Assembly (NCBI RefSeq): GCF_045277565.1
Contig: NZ_CP123584.1
Location: forward strand, 3,596,001 to 3,660,000
Direction of reading: 5' to 3'
DNA: 64,000 nucleotides
DNA from: Aliisedimentitalea scapharcae
GTDB lineage: Bacteria > Pseudomonadota > Alphaproteobacteria > Rhodobacterales > Rhodobacteraceae
The notes under the pieces are model-generated. The model had not been told where the DNA came from, made no database searches, and saw only the letters and a program-made list of their open reading frames with translations. Shown one piece after another: positions 50,605-60,241 of the stretch (position 1 is the stretch's first letter; each line of letters opens with the position of its first letter). A program made the translations under genes and the position numbers.

Positions 50605-51735
50605 ATGACCCGCATTGACCAGATCCGTCAGGACTTGCAGCAGATCACTGCCCTGCCCGCGGACCGCCCAATGACCATGCCCGGCGCCTTTTACACAGAC
50701 CCCGAGTATTTTGAGCTGGAGACCCAGACCGTGCTGAAACACGGCTGGCATTGCCTGGGTCGCACAGATGAGGTGCCGGAACCCGGTGACTATTTCACCA
50801 TTCAGCTGTTCAATGAACCGCTGATCGTGGTGCGTGGTGATGACATGCAGGTGCGTGTGCTGGCCAATGTCTGTCGCCATCGCGGCATGCCTCTGGCCGA
50901 AGGTCGGGGCAAAGTGAAACGCTTTGTCTGTTCCTATCACGCCTGGGCCTATGGTCGGGACGGTTCGTTGTTGCGTGCCGCGCGGATGGAGAACGCCGGC
51001 TTTGACGCCAAATCCTGTCGTCTGCATGGGTTCAACACGGTGATCTGGCAGGGGTTCGTCTATATCAACCTGGATGATCAGGCCGCGCCCTTTACCGACA
51101 ACACCGAGGCGCTGGACGCCCAGCTGGTGAATTACGAGGCCGACGATTTCCGTGTGGTGCATGTCGAGGAAGGCATCTGGAAGACCAATTGGAAATGCCT
51201 GGTCGAGAATTTCATGGAAGGCTACCACCTGTCTGTGGTGCACCCGCAGACCCTGCACGGATATACCCCCACCGGGTTGGCGCGCAAATCGGTGTCAGGT
51301 CCCGGGTTCACGTCCTATTGCGCCAACTACCCCGAAGGCATCGAATCCCGTGGCCTGGGTGGCCCGAACCTGACCGAGGCTGAACGCAACCGCTCGACGC
51401 TGTATGCAATCTTCCCGACCCAGGTGACCAGTCAGGCCGCCAGCCTTCTGGTGTCAATCTCGATCTTTCCGCTGTCGGCGGACGAAATCCGGGTAAAATG
51501 GACCATGTCCGTGCGCGGCGATGATCTGGACGAAGACACCATCCAGCAGCGGATCGCCCTGTGGACCGAGGTCAACCGCGAAGACCGGGAGAAACTGGAG
51601 CGGATGCAGGTCGCGCTAAAGTCGTCCCACGCCGAATCCGGGCCTCTGGCCGGAGACGATCTGGAAGGCACTATTCGCGACTTCCAAATGTGGCTGGCAC
51701 GAGAAGACACAACACAGTTGCAGGCTGCCGAATAA
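50605..51735 (+). CDS. Rieske non-heme iron oxygenase, alpha subunit (second copy)
   Basis: A 376-residue oxygenase with C-R-H-R-G and C-S-Y-H-A-W for the Rieske cluster and E-N-F-M-E-G-Y-H-L-S-V-V-H for the iron site. It is a paralogue, not a duplicate, of the gene at 48618: the architecture is shared but the sequences differ clearly, so they likely catalyse two successive steps. Start follows AGGGA. Confidence 0.9.
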   Translation: MTRIDQIRQDLQQITALPADRPMTMPGAFYTDPEYFELETQTVLKHGWHCLGRTDEVPEPGDYFTIQLFNEPLIVVRGDDMQVRVLANVCRHRGMPLAEGRGKVKRFVCSYHAWAYGRDGSLLRAARMENAGFDAKSCRLHGFNTVIWQGFVYINLDDQAAPFTDNTEALDAQLVNYEADDFRVVHVEEGIWKTNWKCLVENFMEGYHLSVVHPQTLHGYTPTGLARKSVSGPGFTSYCANYPEGIESRGLGGPNLTEAERNRSTLYAIFPTQVTSQAASLLVSISIFPLSADEIRVKWTMSVRGDDLDEDTIQQRIALWTEVNREDREKLERMQVALKSSHAESGPLAGDDLEGTIRDFQMWLAREDTTQLQAAE

Positions 51736-51779
51736 TTGGGGGGCTTGCGTCAGGATAGTACGCGCGGGATACATGGGTC

Positions 51780-52718
51780 ATGACCCTGCGCTACACCCTG
51801 AGACAGCTGGAATATTTTGTGGCCGTTGGCGAATGCGGTTCAATCGCGGCCGCCAGCGAAAAGGTCAACGTGACAGCCCCGTCCATTTCTGCCGCGCTGA
51901 GCCAGCTGCAAAAGGAGTTCGGCCTGCCCCTGTTCGTGCGCAAACATGCGCAGGGGTTGTCGCTGACCCAATCCGGGCGCCATTTCATGGTCCAGGCCAA
52001 ACAGGTTCTGGCCGAAGCGCATGCATTGAACCGGGTGGCTGACGGTATTGCCGACAGTGTTCAGGGCCCGCTTAGCATCGGGTGTTTGCTGACCTTTGCC
52101 CAGCAGTTGGTGCCGTCGCTGCGACGTGGATTTGCCAGGTCCTATCCCAATGTGCGAATGCGCCAGTTCGAGTTGAACCAGATGGAGATATTCGAGGGTC
52201 TGCGCCAGGGCGAGATCGACGTTGCGCTGACCTATGACATGTATCTGCCTCAGGATCTGGAGTTCACCCCGATCCGGTCGCTGCCCTCGTATGCGATGCT
52301 GGCAGAAACCCACCCGCTGGCGCATCTGCCAGCAGTGTCGGTCGAAGAGCTCGCCGCCCATCCGATGATCCTGCTGGATCTGCCGATCAGCAGCGAATAT
52401 TTCATGTCGTTCTTTCGGCTCAAGGGGCTGAAGCCAAATATCGTCGAACGCACCCGTGACGTCGAAGTTCTGCGCGCGCTGGTGGCCAATGAGTTCGGGT
52501 TTTCAATTCTGAACATCCGGCCTTATGACGACCGGGCTCCGGATGGACGAAAATTGCGGTTCGTGCCCATGACCGGGTCGGTGCCACCGATGGAGCTGGG
52601 GCTGATCATGGCACCTGATGCCCGCAACGCAGCGGTCATCGAAGCCTTTTCCAACCACTGCGAGGCGGAGCTGAACGCCTGGGATTTCCCGGGCCAGCCG
52701 CTGAAAAAGCTCGGCTGA
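51780..52718 (+). CDS. LysR-family transcriptional regulator
   Basis: A 312-residue LysR protein (T-L-R-Q-L-E-Y-F-V-A-V-G-E-C-G-S-I-A-A-A-S, then S-I-S-A-A-L-S-Q-L). It ends the plus-strand cluster and converges with RidA (42 bp between stops). The effector domain is closely related to that of the LysR at 6791, so the two probably sense related ligands. It is the likely activator of the oxygenase genes. Confidence 0.92.
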   Translation: MTLRYTLRQLEYFVAVGECGSIAAASEKVNVTAPSISAALSQLQKEFGLPLFVRKHAQGLSLTQSGRHFMVQAKQVLAEAHALNRVADGIADSVQGPLSIGCLLTFAQQLVPSLRRGFARSYPNVRMRQFELNQMEIFEGLRQGEIDVALTYDMYLPQDLEFTPIRSLPSYAMLAETHPLAHLPAVSVEELAAHPMILLDLPISSEYFMSFFRLKGLKPNIVERTRDVEVLRALVANEFGFSILNIRPYDDRAPDGRKLRFVPMTGSVPPMELGLIMAPDARNAAVIEAFSNHCEAELNAWDFPGQPLKKLG

Positions 52719-52760
52719 CCCCCGTCCCGTGCCGCGTAGCAATCCACGCAGCCAGCCCAT

Positions 52761-53108
52761 TCAGCCGGCGCAGGCCGCAGTCACGATAATTTCGACCTTC
52801 AGGTCAGGGCGGGCCAGCTTGGCTTCGCCACAGGCACGTGCGGGCGCGGCTCCTGCGGGGACCCAGGCATCCCAAACCTCATTCATTTCGGCAAAATCTG
52901 CCATGTCAGCCACCCAGATGATGGCCTGTAGAATTTGCTCCTTGGACGACCCGGCATTGTCCAACAGGGCTTCGACGCGCGACAGGCAATCGCGGGTTTG
53001 CTCTGCAACCGTGGCACCATCGCCCACCTGGCCGCACAGATAGGCGGTTCCATTGTGTTTAACGATCTTGCTCATCCGTGTGCCGGTGTCGATACGGGTG
53101 ATGGTCAT
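52761..53108 (-). CDS. RidA family protein (reactive intermediate deaminase)
   Basis: A 115-residue protein with the RidA fold marks L-C-G-Q-V-G-D, V-E-A-L-L-D-N-A-G and P-A-R-A-C-G-E-A-K-L, including the arginine that binds the carboxylate. RidA hydrolyses reactive imines/enamines to ketones and ammonia. It is the last gene of the minus-strand operon with amino-acid/imino-acid dehydrogenase genes, so it probably removes the imine formed by them. Confidence 0.92.
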   Translation of the reverse strand: MTITRIDTGTRMSKIVKHNGTAYLCGQVGDGATVAEQTRDCLSRVEALLDNAGSSKEQILQAIIWVADMADFAEMNEVWDAWVPAGAAPARACGEAKLARPDLKVEIIVTAACAG

Positions 53109-53126
53109 AAGCGTATTCCTGTTGTG

Positions 53127-54242
53127 TCAGAGGGTTTTTCGGTCATATCGGTCAATGCGAAACGCATTCAGGTCATAGGAGGTCGCACCGGTCAACACCA
53201 GATCGGCCATGACCTGTCCCACGATCGGGCCCATCTGGAACCCATGCGCGGAAAAGCCAAAGGCGTGATAGGCATCCGAGGCATTCACCGCCGGGCCGAT
53301 CACGGGCAGATTGTCGGGCATATACGCCTCAAGCCCGGCCCACATCCGATTGATCGACGCGGTTTTCATGATCGGAAAGAAGTCGATTGCGGTTTTTGAA
53401 GCGGCGGCCAATTTGGCATAATCCAGCCGGGTTGTGTTGTGGTCGCGATCGGCAAAGCCCTTGGCCCCGCCACCGATCAGCACTGTGCCATTCTCAAACT
53501 GTTTGAAACTCAGCTGCCGGCTGACGGCCCCGACGACAGGCCCGGCAAAATGCGGCAGGCGTGCGGTAATCATCAGCATCGGCGCTGCATGGCTGAGCGG
53601 GACATGGTCCCTGATCATCATTGCCACCCGATCGGCCCAGGCTCCGGCGCAATTCACCACCCTGGCCGCCTCAAAGGTGCCGGTTGGCGTGCGCGCAATC
53701 CAGGTCGATCCGACCTGTCTGAGGCTGGTCAGCTCGGCCCCTTCGACAACCTGCGCACCGTGGCGTTCAGCAGCACGACGAAAGGCCGACGTGGCCTTGT
53801 AGGGGATCGCATGGCCATCCAGTTCCGAGGTCACGCCGCCGACACAGGAAGGATGCACATGCGGCAGCGCGGCGCGCAATTCATCGCGATCAATGATGCG
53901 TTCGTGGGTATATCCAGCGGCGCGCATCCGGACCTCACGGGCCTTTAGCGTTTCGATGTCGGTTTCGTCAGCTGCGATATTGATCAACGTCTTGCGGCGA
54001 AATCCGGTGTCTTCACCCAGCGTTTCATCCAACGTCTGCCACATCTCCATCGACGCCTTGGACAGGGGCACTTCGGCCATGTCGCGTCCCAACAGGCGCA
54101 CACCGCCTGCATTCACCCCCGAGGCGTGGCGGGCGACATAATCTTTCTCCAGAACAATGACCGACGCGCCCTGCCGTGCCAGGTGAAAGGCCGTCGCACA
54201 GCCTTGGATGCCGCCGCCGATGATCAGGATATCCGCGTTCAT
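53127..54242 (-). CDS. FAD-dependent oxidoreductase (DAO family), dehydrogenase beta-like subunit
   Basis: A 371-residue flavoprotein: N-terminal I-L-I-I-G-G-G-I-Q-G-C-A-T-A, then G-V-N-A-G-G-V-R for the flavin phosphate and V-V-N-C-A-G-A-W-A-D. It belongs to the D-amino-acid-oxidase/HcnC/sarcosine-oxidase-like group. Its ATG overlaps the stop of the HcnB-like gene. With the two upstream genes it forms the three-component set typical of D-hydroxyproline dehydrogenase and glycine-oxidising HcnABC enzymes. Confidence 0.9.
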   Translation of the reverse strand: MNADILIIGGGIQGCATAFHLARQGASVIVLEKDYVARHASGVNAGGVRLLGRDMAEVPLSKASMEMWQTLDETLGEDTGFRRKTLINIAADETDIETLKAREVRMRAAGYTHERIIDRDELRAALPHVHPSCVGGVTSELDGHAIPYKATSAFRRAAERHGAQVVEGAELTSLRQVGSTWIARTPTGTFEAARVVNCAGAWADRVAMMIRDHVPLSHAAPMLMITARLPHFAGPVVGAVSRQLSFKQFENGTVLIGGGAKGFADRDHNTTRLDYAKLAAASKTAIDFFPIMKTASINRMWAGLEAYMPDNLPVIGPAVNASDAYHAFGFSAHGFQMGPIVGQVMADLVLTGATSYDLNAFRIDRYDRKTL

Positions 54243-55630
54243 TCCCCTGCCTCCGGCGTGATGGTCTGGAACCGGCTGAACTCTTCCAGGCTCAGCAATC
54301 TTTGGGGGCTGCGCAGCCGGAAATACCCGACATCACCGATGGGTTCACGTCGCCATTGCGCCAACAGACCACTGACAATCGGGCCACATTGCCGCCCTTG
54401 ACACGGCCCCATGCCACAACGGGTCAAAGACTTGAGCGCATTGGGATCGCGGGCACCGCCGTCGAACCCGTCCCGCAGCGCCTGCACGCTTTGCTCTTCG
54501 CAACGACAGACCAATGTGTCCGGCTCCTGCGGGACGCTCAGCGCAGGCACCGGCGCATAGAGCCGGTCGACAAAACCACGGAAGGATGCCAGGTGCCCCA
54601 ATGCTGCGCGGTCAGGGCGGGCCCACCGATCCCGATCTGCCTCCGACACTTCGCCTAGGCGCATCGCGATATTCATTGCGGCCAGCCGCCCCGCCGAGCG
54701 CGCTGCATCAGCCCCGATGATCCCGGCCCCATCACCAGCCACCGACACATGCGGGGTCGATGATTGACCCCAGTCATCAGTTTTGACCTGCCAGCTCTGT
54801 TGTGCCTCGTTCCAGATGTGATCCAGTCCCATGGCACGAGTCATATTGGTTTGCGGGACCACGCCGTGGTGCAGGAAAACATGTTGTGCTGCAATCTGTT
54901 GCGCCCCCTTGCTGTCAAAGGCAAGCCCGCTGGCACGACCCTGCCCCAGCACCCGCAAATTGGTGGCGGATCTGAACATCGGCACACGCGCGGTCTTGAT
55001 CTCGCGCAATAGCCCCAATCCTTTGCGCAGCATCGGCCAAGCACGCAAAGCTGATGGCCCATACGGCAGAGCGGACAAATAGTTTTCATGCGGCGTGGTA
55101 TCCACCACCGCCGCCACCGGAACGCCAAGGCGCAGATATTGCGCGACAATCAGGTAGAGCAACGGCCCGGATCCGGCGAACACCGCATTCTCGGCCACAA
55201 CCGCATCAGATTTCAACATCACCTGCGCCGCCCCGGCAGTCATCACACCGGGCAGCGTCCAGCCCGGGATTGGCATCGGGCGTTCCATGGCACCTGGGCA
55301 CATCAGAATTTCGCGGGCCTGTAACTGGCGGGTTTCGCCATCGTGAGAAAAAAGGATCGTGCCATCTTCGCCCACATGCCAGACATCGGCCCCGGCCATA
55401 TGGGTCACGCCTGAGCGTTCGAATTCGGCAATCAGACCGGCACCATCGGTATAATCCGGCCCCAACACCCCCGTATCAATCAAGGGGCTGTTGGCTGCCG
55501 CGCGAAAGATCTGTCCCCCAGCACCTGCGCCACGGTCCAGGACCACCACACGCAGACCGGTACCAGCCAGCAAAATGGCCGCGCTCATCCCGGCAGGGCC
55601 AGCGCCAATGATTGCGCAGTCAAAAATCAT
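54239..55630 (-). CDS. NAD(P)/FAD-dependent oxidoreductase with 2Fe-2S BFD-like domain (HcnB-like alpha subunit)
   Basis: A 463-residue protein: FAD motif C-A-I-I-G-A-G-P-A-G-M-S-A, a pyridine-nucleotide-disulfide-like body, and a C-terminal BFD-type cluster site (C-R-C-E-E, then T-R-C-G-M-G-P-C-Q-G). The ATG at 55630 is chosen because the Rossmann strand starts there; it overlaps the ferredoxin-like gene by 11 bp. The frame to 55672 is less likely. It transfers electrons within the dehydrogenase complex. Confidence 0.9.
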   Translation of the reverse strand: MIFDCAIIGAGPAGMSAAILLAGTGLRVVVLDRGAGAGGQIFRAAANSPLIDTGVLGPDYTDGAGLIAEFERSGVTHMAGADVWHVGEDGTILFSHDGETRQLQAREILMCPGAMERPMPIPGWTLPGVMTAGAAQVMLKSDAVVAENAVFAGSGPLLYLIVAQYLRLGVPVAAVVDTTPHENYLSALPYGPSALRAWPMLRKGLGLLREIKTARVPMFRSATNLRVLGQGRASGLAFDSKGAQQIAAQHVFLHHGVVPQTNMTRAMGLDHIWNEAQQSWQVKTDDWGQSSTPHVSVAGDGAGIIGADAARSAGRLAAMNIAMRLGEVSEADRDRWARPDRAALGHLASFRGFVDRLYAPVPALSVPQEPDTLVCRCEEQSVQALRDGFDGGARDPNALKSLTRCGMGPCQGRQCGPIVSGLLAQWRREPIGDVGYFRLRSPQRLLSLEEFSRFQTITPEAGE

Positions 55631-55931
55631 CAAGAGGGGCCTCGGTGGTTTCGGTAATCTGTTGGGTTTCAATGATCATTCCGTCACTGATGCGACGCAG
55701 GCAGGCCTGTTGGTTGGGCAACCCATCGACCTGAACCAGACATTCAAAGCACACACCCATGGCGCAATAGGCGCTGCGGTCTTCGGCGGACAGCGCGGAT
55801 TTGCGTGTGGTGATCTGCCCGGCCAATGCCATGGTTGCCCAGACGGTCTGCCCCTCGGGGGCGGTGATCTGTTGACCATTGACGGTCACGGTAACTGTGT
55901 TCTCGGGTGTGCGGCGTAGCGACATGAACAT
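55620..55931 (-). CDS. 2Fe-2S-binding small subunit (HcnA-like gamma subunit)
   Basis: A 103-residue ferredoxin-like protein with cysteines C-A-M-G-V-C-F-E-C-L and a further C-L-R-R, the N-terminal Fer2 pattern of HcnA and of sarcosine-oxidase-like alpha chains. ATG 55931 is preferred (AAGGAA 7 nt upstream); 55949 is possible. It starts the three-gene dehydrogenase unit after the TRAP genes. Confidence 0.85.
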   Translation of the reverse strand: MFMSLRRTPENTVTVTVNGQQITAPEGQTVWATMALAGQITTRKSALSAEDRSAYCAMGVCFECLVQVDGLPNQQACLRRISDGMIIETQQITETTEAPLDDF

Positions 55932-56009
55932 CGGACATTCCTTGATCAACAGGGGGGAAAGGGCGAACCGGGAGGTGCCCGCCCTTTCCAGTGTCGCGCA
56001 TCAGGGAGC

Positions 56010-57002
56010 TTACTGCGCGATTTGGTCGAGGATCGATTGCCCCCACTCCTGGCCCACGTCTTCCAGAACCTGTGGCCATACCTGGGCACGGACATGATCA
56101 GCGGTGGCGGCCAGTTCGGCGTCTGTCAGCGCGACGATCTTGGCACCATTGTCGGCCAGTTTCTGTTCAAACGCGCCCTGATCCGCCTCGGCAGTGGTCC
56201 AGCGTGTGGCTTCGAATTCCAGCGCAGCGGCTTCCAGCGCGGCACGGTCGCTATCGCTGAGATCAACCAAAGCGCCGGAATTGACGATCATGTACCAGAC
56301 TTCGAAATGGGTGTTCACCGGCACATAGGCGGATGTCACATCGCGGAATGATGCGTAATACCCTTCGGCACCGGAGCCGACGACACCGTCAACCACCCCG
56401 GTCTGCACCGCTGTGAACGCTTCGGAGAACGGAATGGGCGAGCTGATATAGCCCAGCGCATCGGCCGTTAGCTGAAAGCTTTTGATGCCGGGAACGCGGA
56501 CCTTGATGCCTTTGGCTGCCAACGGGTCACCGGGCGATACCGGATCGGTGTGCAACGCAACACCGCCAAAATACACCGGATAGGCGGCCAGCATGGTGAT
56601 GTCCTGCTTGGCATAAAGCTCCTTCATCGCGCCGTGGATCGCACCACCGGGGCCATAGATTCTTTTGGCTTCGGCCCAATTGGCGGCCACATAGGGAAAC
56701 GCGCTGATCTGCATCCGGCGATCCACGGCTGTGGCGGCAGGCTGTACGGCCATGTCAATCGCACCCACCGAAATGCGTTCCTGCACCGACGTGTAATCGC
56801 CCAGCGCCGAGGCCGGGAACAGCTTCAGATCCAGCGATCCGCCGGTAGCTTCGGACACATTGGCGGCAAAGGCGCGCAATTCATTGTCGATGGTCGCGCC
56901 CTGTGGGCGGATATGGCTGAGCTTGAGCGTATCAGCGGCGGCAATCCCGGCAGTGGCCAGCACAGCTGCGGCAAGGCAGGTGGATTTCAGGAAATTCATC
57001 AT
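56010..57002 (-). CDS. TRAP transporter substrate-binding protein (DctP family)
   Basis: A 330-residue periplasmic protein with a signal peptide (L-A-A-A-V-L-A-T-A-G-I-A-A-A, cut near residue 23) and the DctP-type region V-R-V-P-G-I-K-S-F-Q, whose arginine would hold a carboxylate ligand. GGAGGA precedes the start. It captures the substrate for the DctQM membrane pair. The carboxylate specificity is a family property; the ligand is unknown. Confidence 0.93.
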   Translation of the reverse strand: MMNFLKSTCLAAAVLATAGIAAADTLKLSHIRPQGATIDNELRAFAANVSEATGGSLDLKLFPASALGDYTSVQERISVGAIDMAVQPAATAVDRRMQISAFPYVAANWAEAKRIYGPGGAIHGAMKELYAKQDITMLAAYPVYFGGVALHTDPVSPGDPLAAKGIKVRVPGIKSFQLTADALGYISSPIPFSEAFTAVQTGVVDGVVGSGAEGYYASFRDVTSAYVPVNTHFEVWYMIVNSGALVDLSDSDRAALEAAALEFEATRWTTAEADQGAFEQKLADNGAKIVALTDAELAATADHVRAQVWPQVLEDVGQEWGQSILDQIAQ

Positions 57003-57046
57003 GGGTTTTCTCCTCCAGAGGTATGTGATGATGTGAGTGGTGGTAT

Positions 57047-58345
57047 TCAGTAGCCAAAGAAACGGGGCAGCCCGAGCGACAGGTCCGGCCAGAAGCTGGT
57101 CAGGAAAACGACCGGCAGATAGCCCAACAGGATCAGGGTCATGGCAGGGCGGATCACCTTGGTCACCGGCACCTTGCCGATGCGTGCGCCCAGATACAGG
57201 ATCGACGCATAGGGTGGGGTTACGCCGCCCATCGCGGTGTTGACGCCCATGATCGCGGCGAATTGCACCGGGCTGACCCCGATGGCCTGCATCAGCGGCA
57301 ACAACAGCGGCGCGATCAGGATGATGGCGGTGACATCATTGACAACCATGCCCACCAGAAACAGCAGGATATTGATCAGGATCAGCAGGATCATCTTGTT
57401 GTCGGTGATCGCAAAGATGGCTTCGACCAGCGCCTGCGGGATGCTCTCCAACACGAACATCTGGCTCAGGATCATGGAAAACAGGATCATCAACATGATC
57501 GCGCCCACGGATGTGGCGGCCTCGCGCCCTGCCCCGAGGAATGTTTTAACATCCAGACCCCGATAGATCAGGAACCCCACGGGGATCGCATAGATCACTG
57601 CCACGGCGGCGGCTTCGGTTGGGGTCATGATGCCGCCATAGATGCCACCCAGAATGATCACCGGCATCAACAACGCCGGGGTCGCCTTGAACCCGCGACT
57701 GCTGGCTTCGGCCACGAAGGCCGCACCCTTGGGCGGTTCATTCAGTTTCAGAGGAAACTTGCGGGCCATACGGATGTTGACGATGGAAAACGACAGCATG
57801 ATCAACAGACCGGGCCCCAATGTGGCCAGGAAGCAGGCCAGGATCGACGTGTCCGTTACCCAGCCATAGACGATCATCGTCACCGATGGCGGGATCAACA
57901 GCCCCAACAGGGACGCATTGGCGATCAGAGCGGTGGCATATTCACGGGGATAGCCCTGTTTCTCCATCTCGGGGATCAGCAGCGGACCGATGGCCGCGAC
58001 ACCCGTCAGGCCCGAGCCAGAGATCGCACCGATCAGGGCACAGGAAACGGTCGCCACCACGCCCAGTCCACCGCGCAGATGGCCGATAAAGATATTGACG
58101 AAGTTCAACAGACTGGCAGCGATGCCCGACACGGACATGATCGTTCCGGCCAGAACAAACAGCGGGATGGCCAACAGCACCGGGTTGCCCAGCTGTTGAA
58201 ACCCCCAGAGCATATTGCCCTTCATCACAACGTCGCCGAGGTAATACATCACCATCAATCCGGCGCCAAAACAATAGGGCAGCGGTACACCCAATGTCAG
58301 TAGAACAACCAGGATCAGGACGGCAAGGAGAGCAATTTCAACCAT
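57047..58345 (-). CDS. TRAP transporter large permease (DctM family)
   Basis: A 432-residue membrane protein with about 12 segments and the DctM pattern G-S-G-x-T-G-V-A-A-I-G and G-V-N-T-A-M-G-G-V-T-P-P, the sodium- and substrate-conducting core. It overlaps the DctQ gene by 8 bp. It imports the solute using a cation gradient. Confidence 0.94.
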   Translation of the reverse strand: MVEIALLAVLILVVLLTLGVPLPYCFGAGLMVMYYLGDVVMKGNMLWGFQQLGNPVLLAIPLFVLAGTIMSVSGIAASLLNFVNIFIGHLRGGLGVVATVSCALIGAISGSGLTGVAAIGPLLIPEMEKQGYPREYATALIANASLLGLLIPPSVTMIVYGWVTDTSILACFLATLGPGLLIMLSFSIVNIRMARKFPLKLNEPPKGAAFVAEASSRGFKATPALLMPVIILGGIYGGIMTPTEAAAVAVIYAIPVGFLIYRGLDVKTFLGAGREAATSVGAIMLMILFSMILSQMFVLESIPQALVEAIFAITDNKMILLILINILLFLVGMVVNDVTAIILIAPLLLPLMQAIGVSPVQFAAIMGVNTAMGGVTPPYASILYLGARIGKVPVTKVIRPAMTLILLGYLPVVFLTSFWPDLSLGLPRFFGY

Positions 58346-58814
58346 CTAAACGGTCCTTTGCAAAAATCGTGCGCAGATGGGTCAGCAGGTGGCCGACGGT
58401 GAACAACATCATCAGGATCAGACCGGCAACCAGCGCCATATCCACCCAGAACGTCGGCAGATACAGCGTCGGGCTTTCGCGCCAGACGCGATGCGAGTAT
58501 TTGGCAAAATCCCAGGCCCAATAGGTCAGCCACACCCCGATGATCAGGCTGATCACCTCGCCAATGGCGGCCAGAATTTGATGCTGGCGATCTGTTGTCA
58601 GGAAAATTTCCAGCACATTGGCCCGGATATGCGTGTTCTCGCGCGACGCATTGACCGCCCCCAGAACGTACAGCCACAGGGTCGGAAACAGCAGGCTTTC
58701 CTCTAACCCCATCACCGGGATTTCCAGAACATATCTGGTGATCACCTGCACGAACTGACCCAGCGCCACAACGCAGATCAGAACAGTCAACAGGATGCTT
58801 GCAAAGCGTGTCAT
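58338..58814 (-). CDS. TRAP transporter small permease (DctQ family)
   Basis: A 158-residue protein with four membrane helices and the DctQ-type central E-S-L-L-F-P-T-L-W-L-Y-V-L-G-A. ATG 58814 follows GGAGGGG; the TTG at 58826 is unlikely. It heads a minus-strand operon of TRAP genes, the three-part dehydrogenase and RidA, and is divergent from the LysR at 58961. Confidence 0.9.
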   Translation of the reverse strand: MTRFASILLTVLICVVALGQFVQVITRYVLEIPVMGLEESLLFPTLWLYVLGAVNASRENTHIRANVLEIFLTTDRQHQILAAIGEVISLIIGVWLTYWAWDFAKYSHRVWRESPTLYLPTFWVDMALVAGLILMMLFTVGHLLTHLRTIFAKDRLDG

Positions 58815-58960
58815 GAACCCCTCCAACAGATGCGCAATACGGTGCTGCGCGGTTCCCGGAGAGGGTCACGACGGGAAGGTATAAAGTCAAAATGATAAAA
58901 TTGATTGCTAAATAGAGTTGCTTTATAACTCGAAGGAAACCTCAAGGAATTCAAAGCGCC

Positions 58961-59875
58961 ATGAACCTCAGCTTTCGCCAACTTCAGGCCTTTCGCGAAG
59001 TGATGCGCACCGGATCCGTGTCAGAAGCCGCGCGAATCTTGGGCCGGACCCAACCTGCCGCCAGCGCCCTGATCGCCAATCTGGAAGGCGAATTGGGGCT
59101 GGCTCTGTTTCGCCGTCAGCGCGGGAAACTGGTTCCCACCCCCGAGGCGCGGTATTTTCTGCCGGAAGCCGAAGCAATCCTGGATCGGCTGGCCCTTTCG
59201 ACCCGCACCATGCGCGAAATCGGAGAACTGTCGCAGGGCCGTCTAAAGATCGCCTGCATGCCTGCCGCCGCCCCGGTGATGATGCCGCAATTGGTTGCCG
59301 AATTTCTTGACGACAAACCGGACGTCAGGGTTTCGCTGATGATGCGGGCGTCATCGGTCATCGAAGAATGGATTTCATCCCAGCAATACGACATTGGCCT
59401 GTCAGAAACCCCCAACCCGTCCGGCGCATTGGACACCGAAGATTTTCGCCTGGCGTGTGTGTGTGCCCTGCCCGCCGATGATCCGCTGGCCCACAAGGAA
59501 GACATCACCGCGGCCGATCTGGATGGACGTCCCATGGCCGCCCTGCAGGACGGACATCCGAATCTGATCGACACCCAAAGAGCATTCGCAGTGCAAAAGG
59601 CCAGATTTGTGCAACGGTTCGAATTGCGCAACTTTCAGCCGGCAATGACACTGGTCGAGAACGGGTTGTGTGCCTGTATCTGTGACCCGATCACCGCGGC
59701 CGGGTTTATCAAGGCGCGCCCAGAACCCCGTTCAGTCGTCTTTCGCCGTTTCACTCCCAATGTGGAGCTGGCGGTTTCAATCCTGCAACCGGCCCATCGC
59801 CCGCCATCAACGCTGGCCACCAGCTTTGCCCAATGTCTGAGCACCGAATTGCACGAAATTCAGAACCTGTTCTGA
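58961..59875 (+). CDS. LysR-family transcriptional regulator
   Basis: A 304-residue LysR protein (S-F-R-Q-L-Q-A-F-R-E-V-M-R-T-G-S-V-S-E-A-A; T-Q-P-A-A-S-A-L-I-A-N-L-E). It is divergent from the TRAP/dehydrogenase operon (147-bp gap with AT-rich GCTAAATAGAGTTGC), hence its likely regulator. Confidence 0.92.
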   Translation: MNLSFRQLQAFREVMRTGSVSEAARILGRTQPAASALIANLEGELGLALFRRQRGKLVPTPEARYFLPEAEAILDRLALSTRTMREIGELSQGRLKIACMPAAAPVMMPQLVAEFLDDKPDVRVSLMMRASSVIEEWISSQQYDIGLSETPNPSGALDTEDFRLACVCALPADDPLAHKEDITAADLDGRPMAALQDGHPNLIDTQRAFAVQKARFVQRFELRNFQPAMTLVENGLCACICDPITAAGFIKARPEPRSVVFRRFTPNVELAVSILQPAHRPPSTLATSFAQCLSTELHEIQNLF

Positions 59876-60015
59876 GGCCCCTGGTTCCAACCCGATGAGG
59901 TGCTGTGGTGCTGGACGGGGGCTGATCCGCTCTAGGTTCAGAAAAGTTTCCCAACCGTGCCTCTGGCGGCGTTGACAATGCGGCTGACGTGTAAGAAATG
60001 TGGCCCTGAAAACGC

Positions 60016-60093
60016 GGGCCGTTAGCTCAGCTGGATTAGAGCAGGGAACTTCTAATTCTCAGGTCGGGGGTTCGAGTCCTCCACGGCTCGCCA
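60016..60093 (+). tRNA. tRNA-Arg (TCT)
   Basis: The acceptor GGGCCGT (60016-60022) pairs with ACGGCTC (60083-60089, one G-U pair), the anticodon loop CTTCTAA has anticodon TCT, the T-arm has GTTCGAGTC, and CCA is encoded (60091-60093). The gap 59876-60015 before it has no gene. Confidence 0.95.
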
Positions 60094-60241
60094 TTCACCC
60101 CAATTGATCCAAAATTTTCCGCCGCGGCGCAGCCGTCCGTCATTTAACGCCTTCACAGCGTCCGTGCTCTGTTTGATGATGGCCGCAGCAGCCATGTCCC
60201 TGACAGGACATTGCCCTGCGCCACACAGCGGAGAAAACACC

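Noticed and set aside
58961..60240. Prophage region around tRNA-Arg
   Set aside because: No integrase or phage genes adjoin the tRNA; flanking genes are a LysR and a sulfatase.
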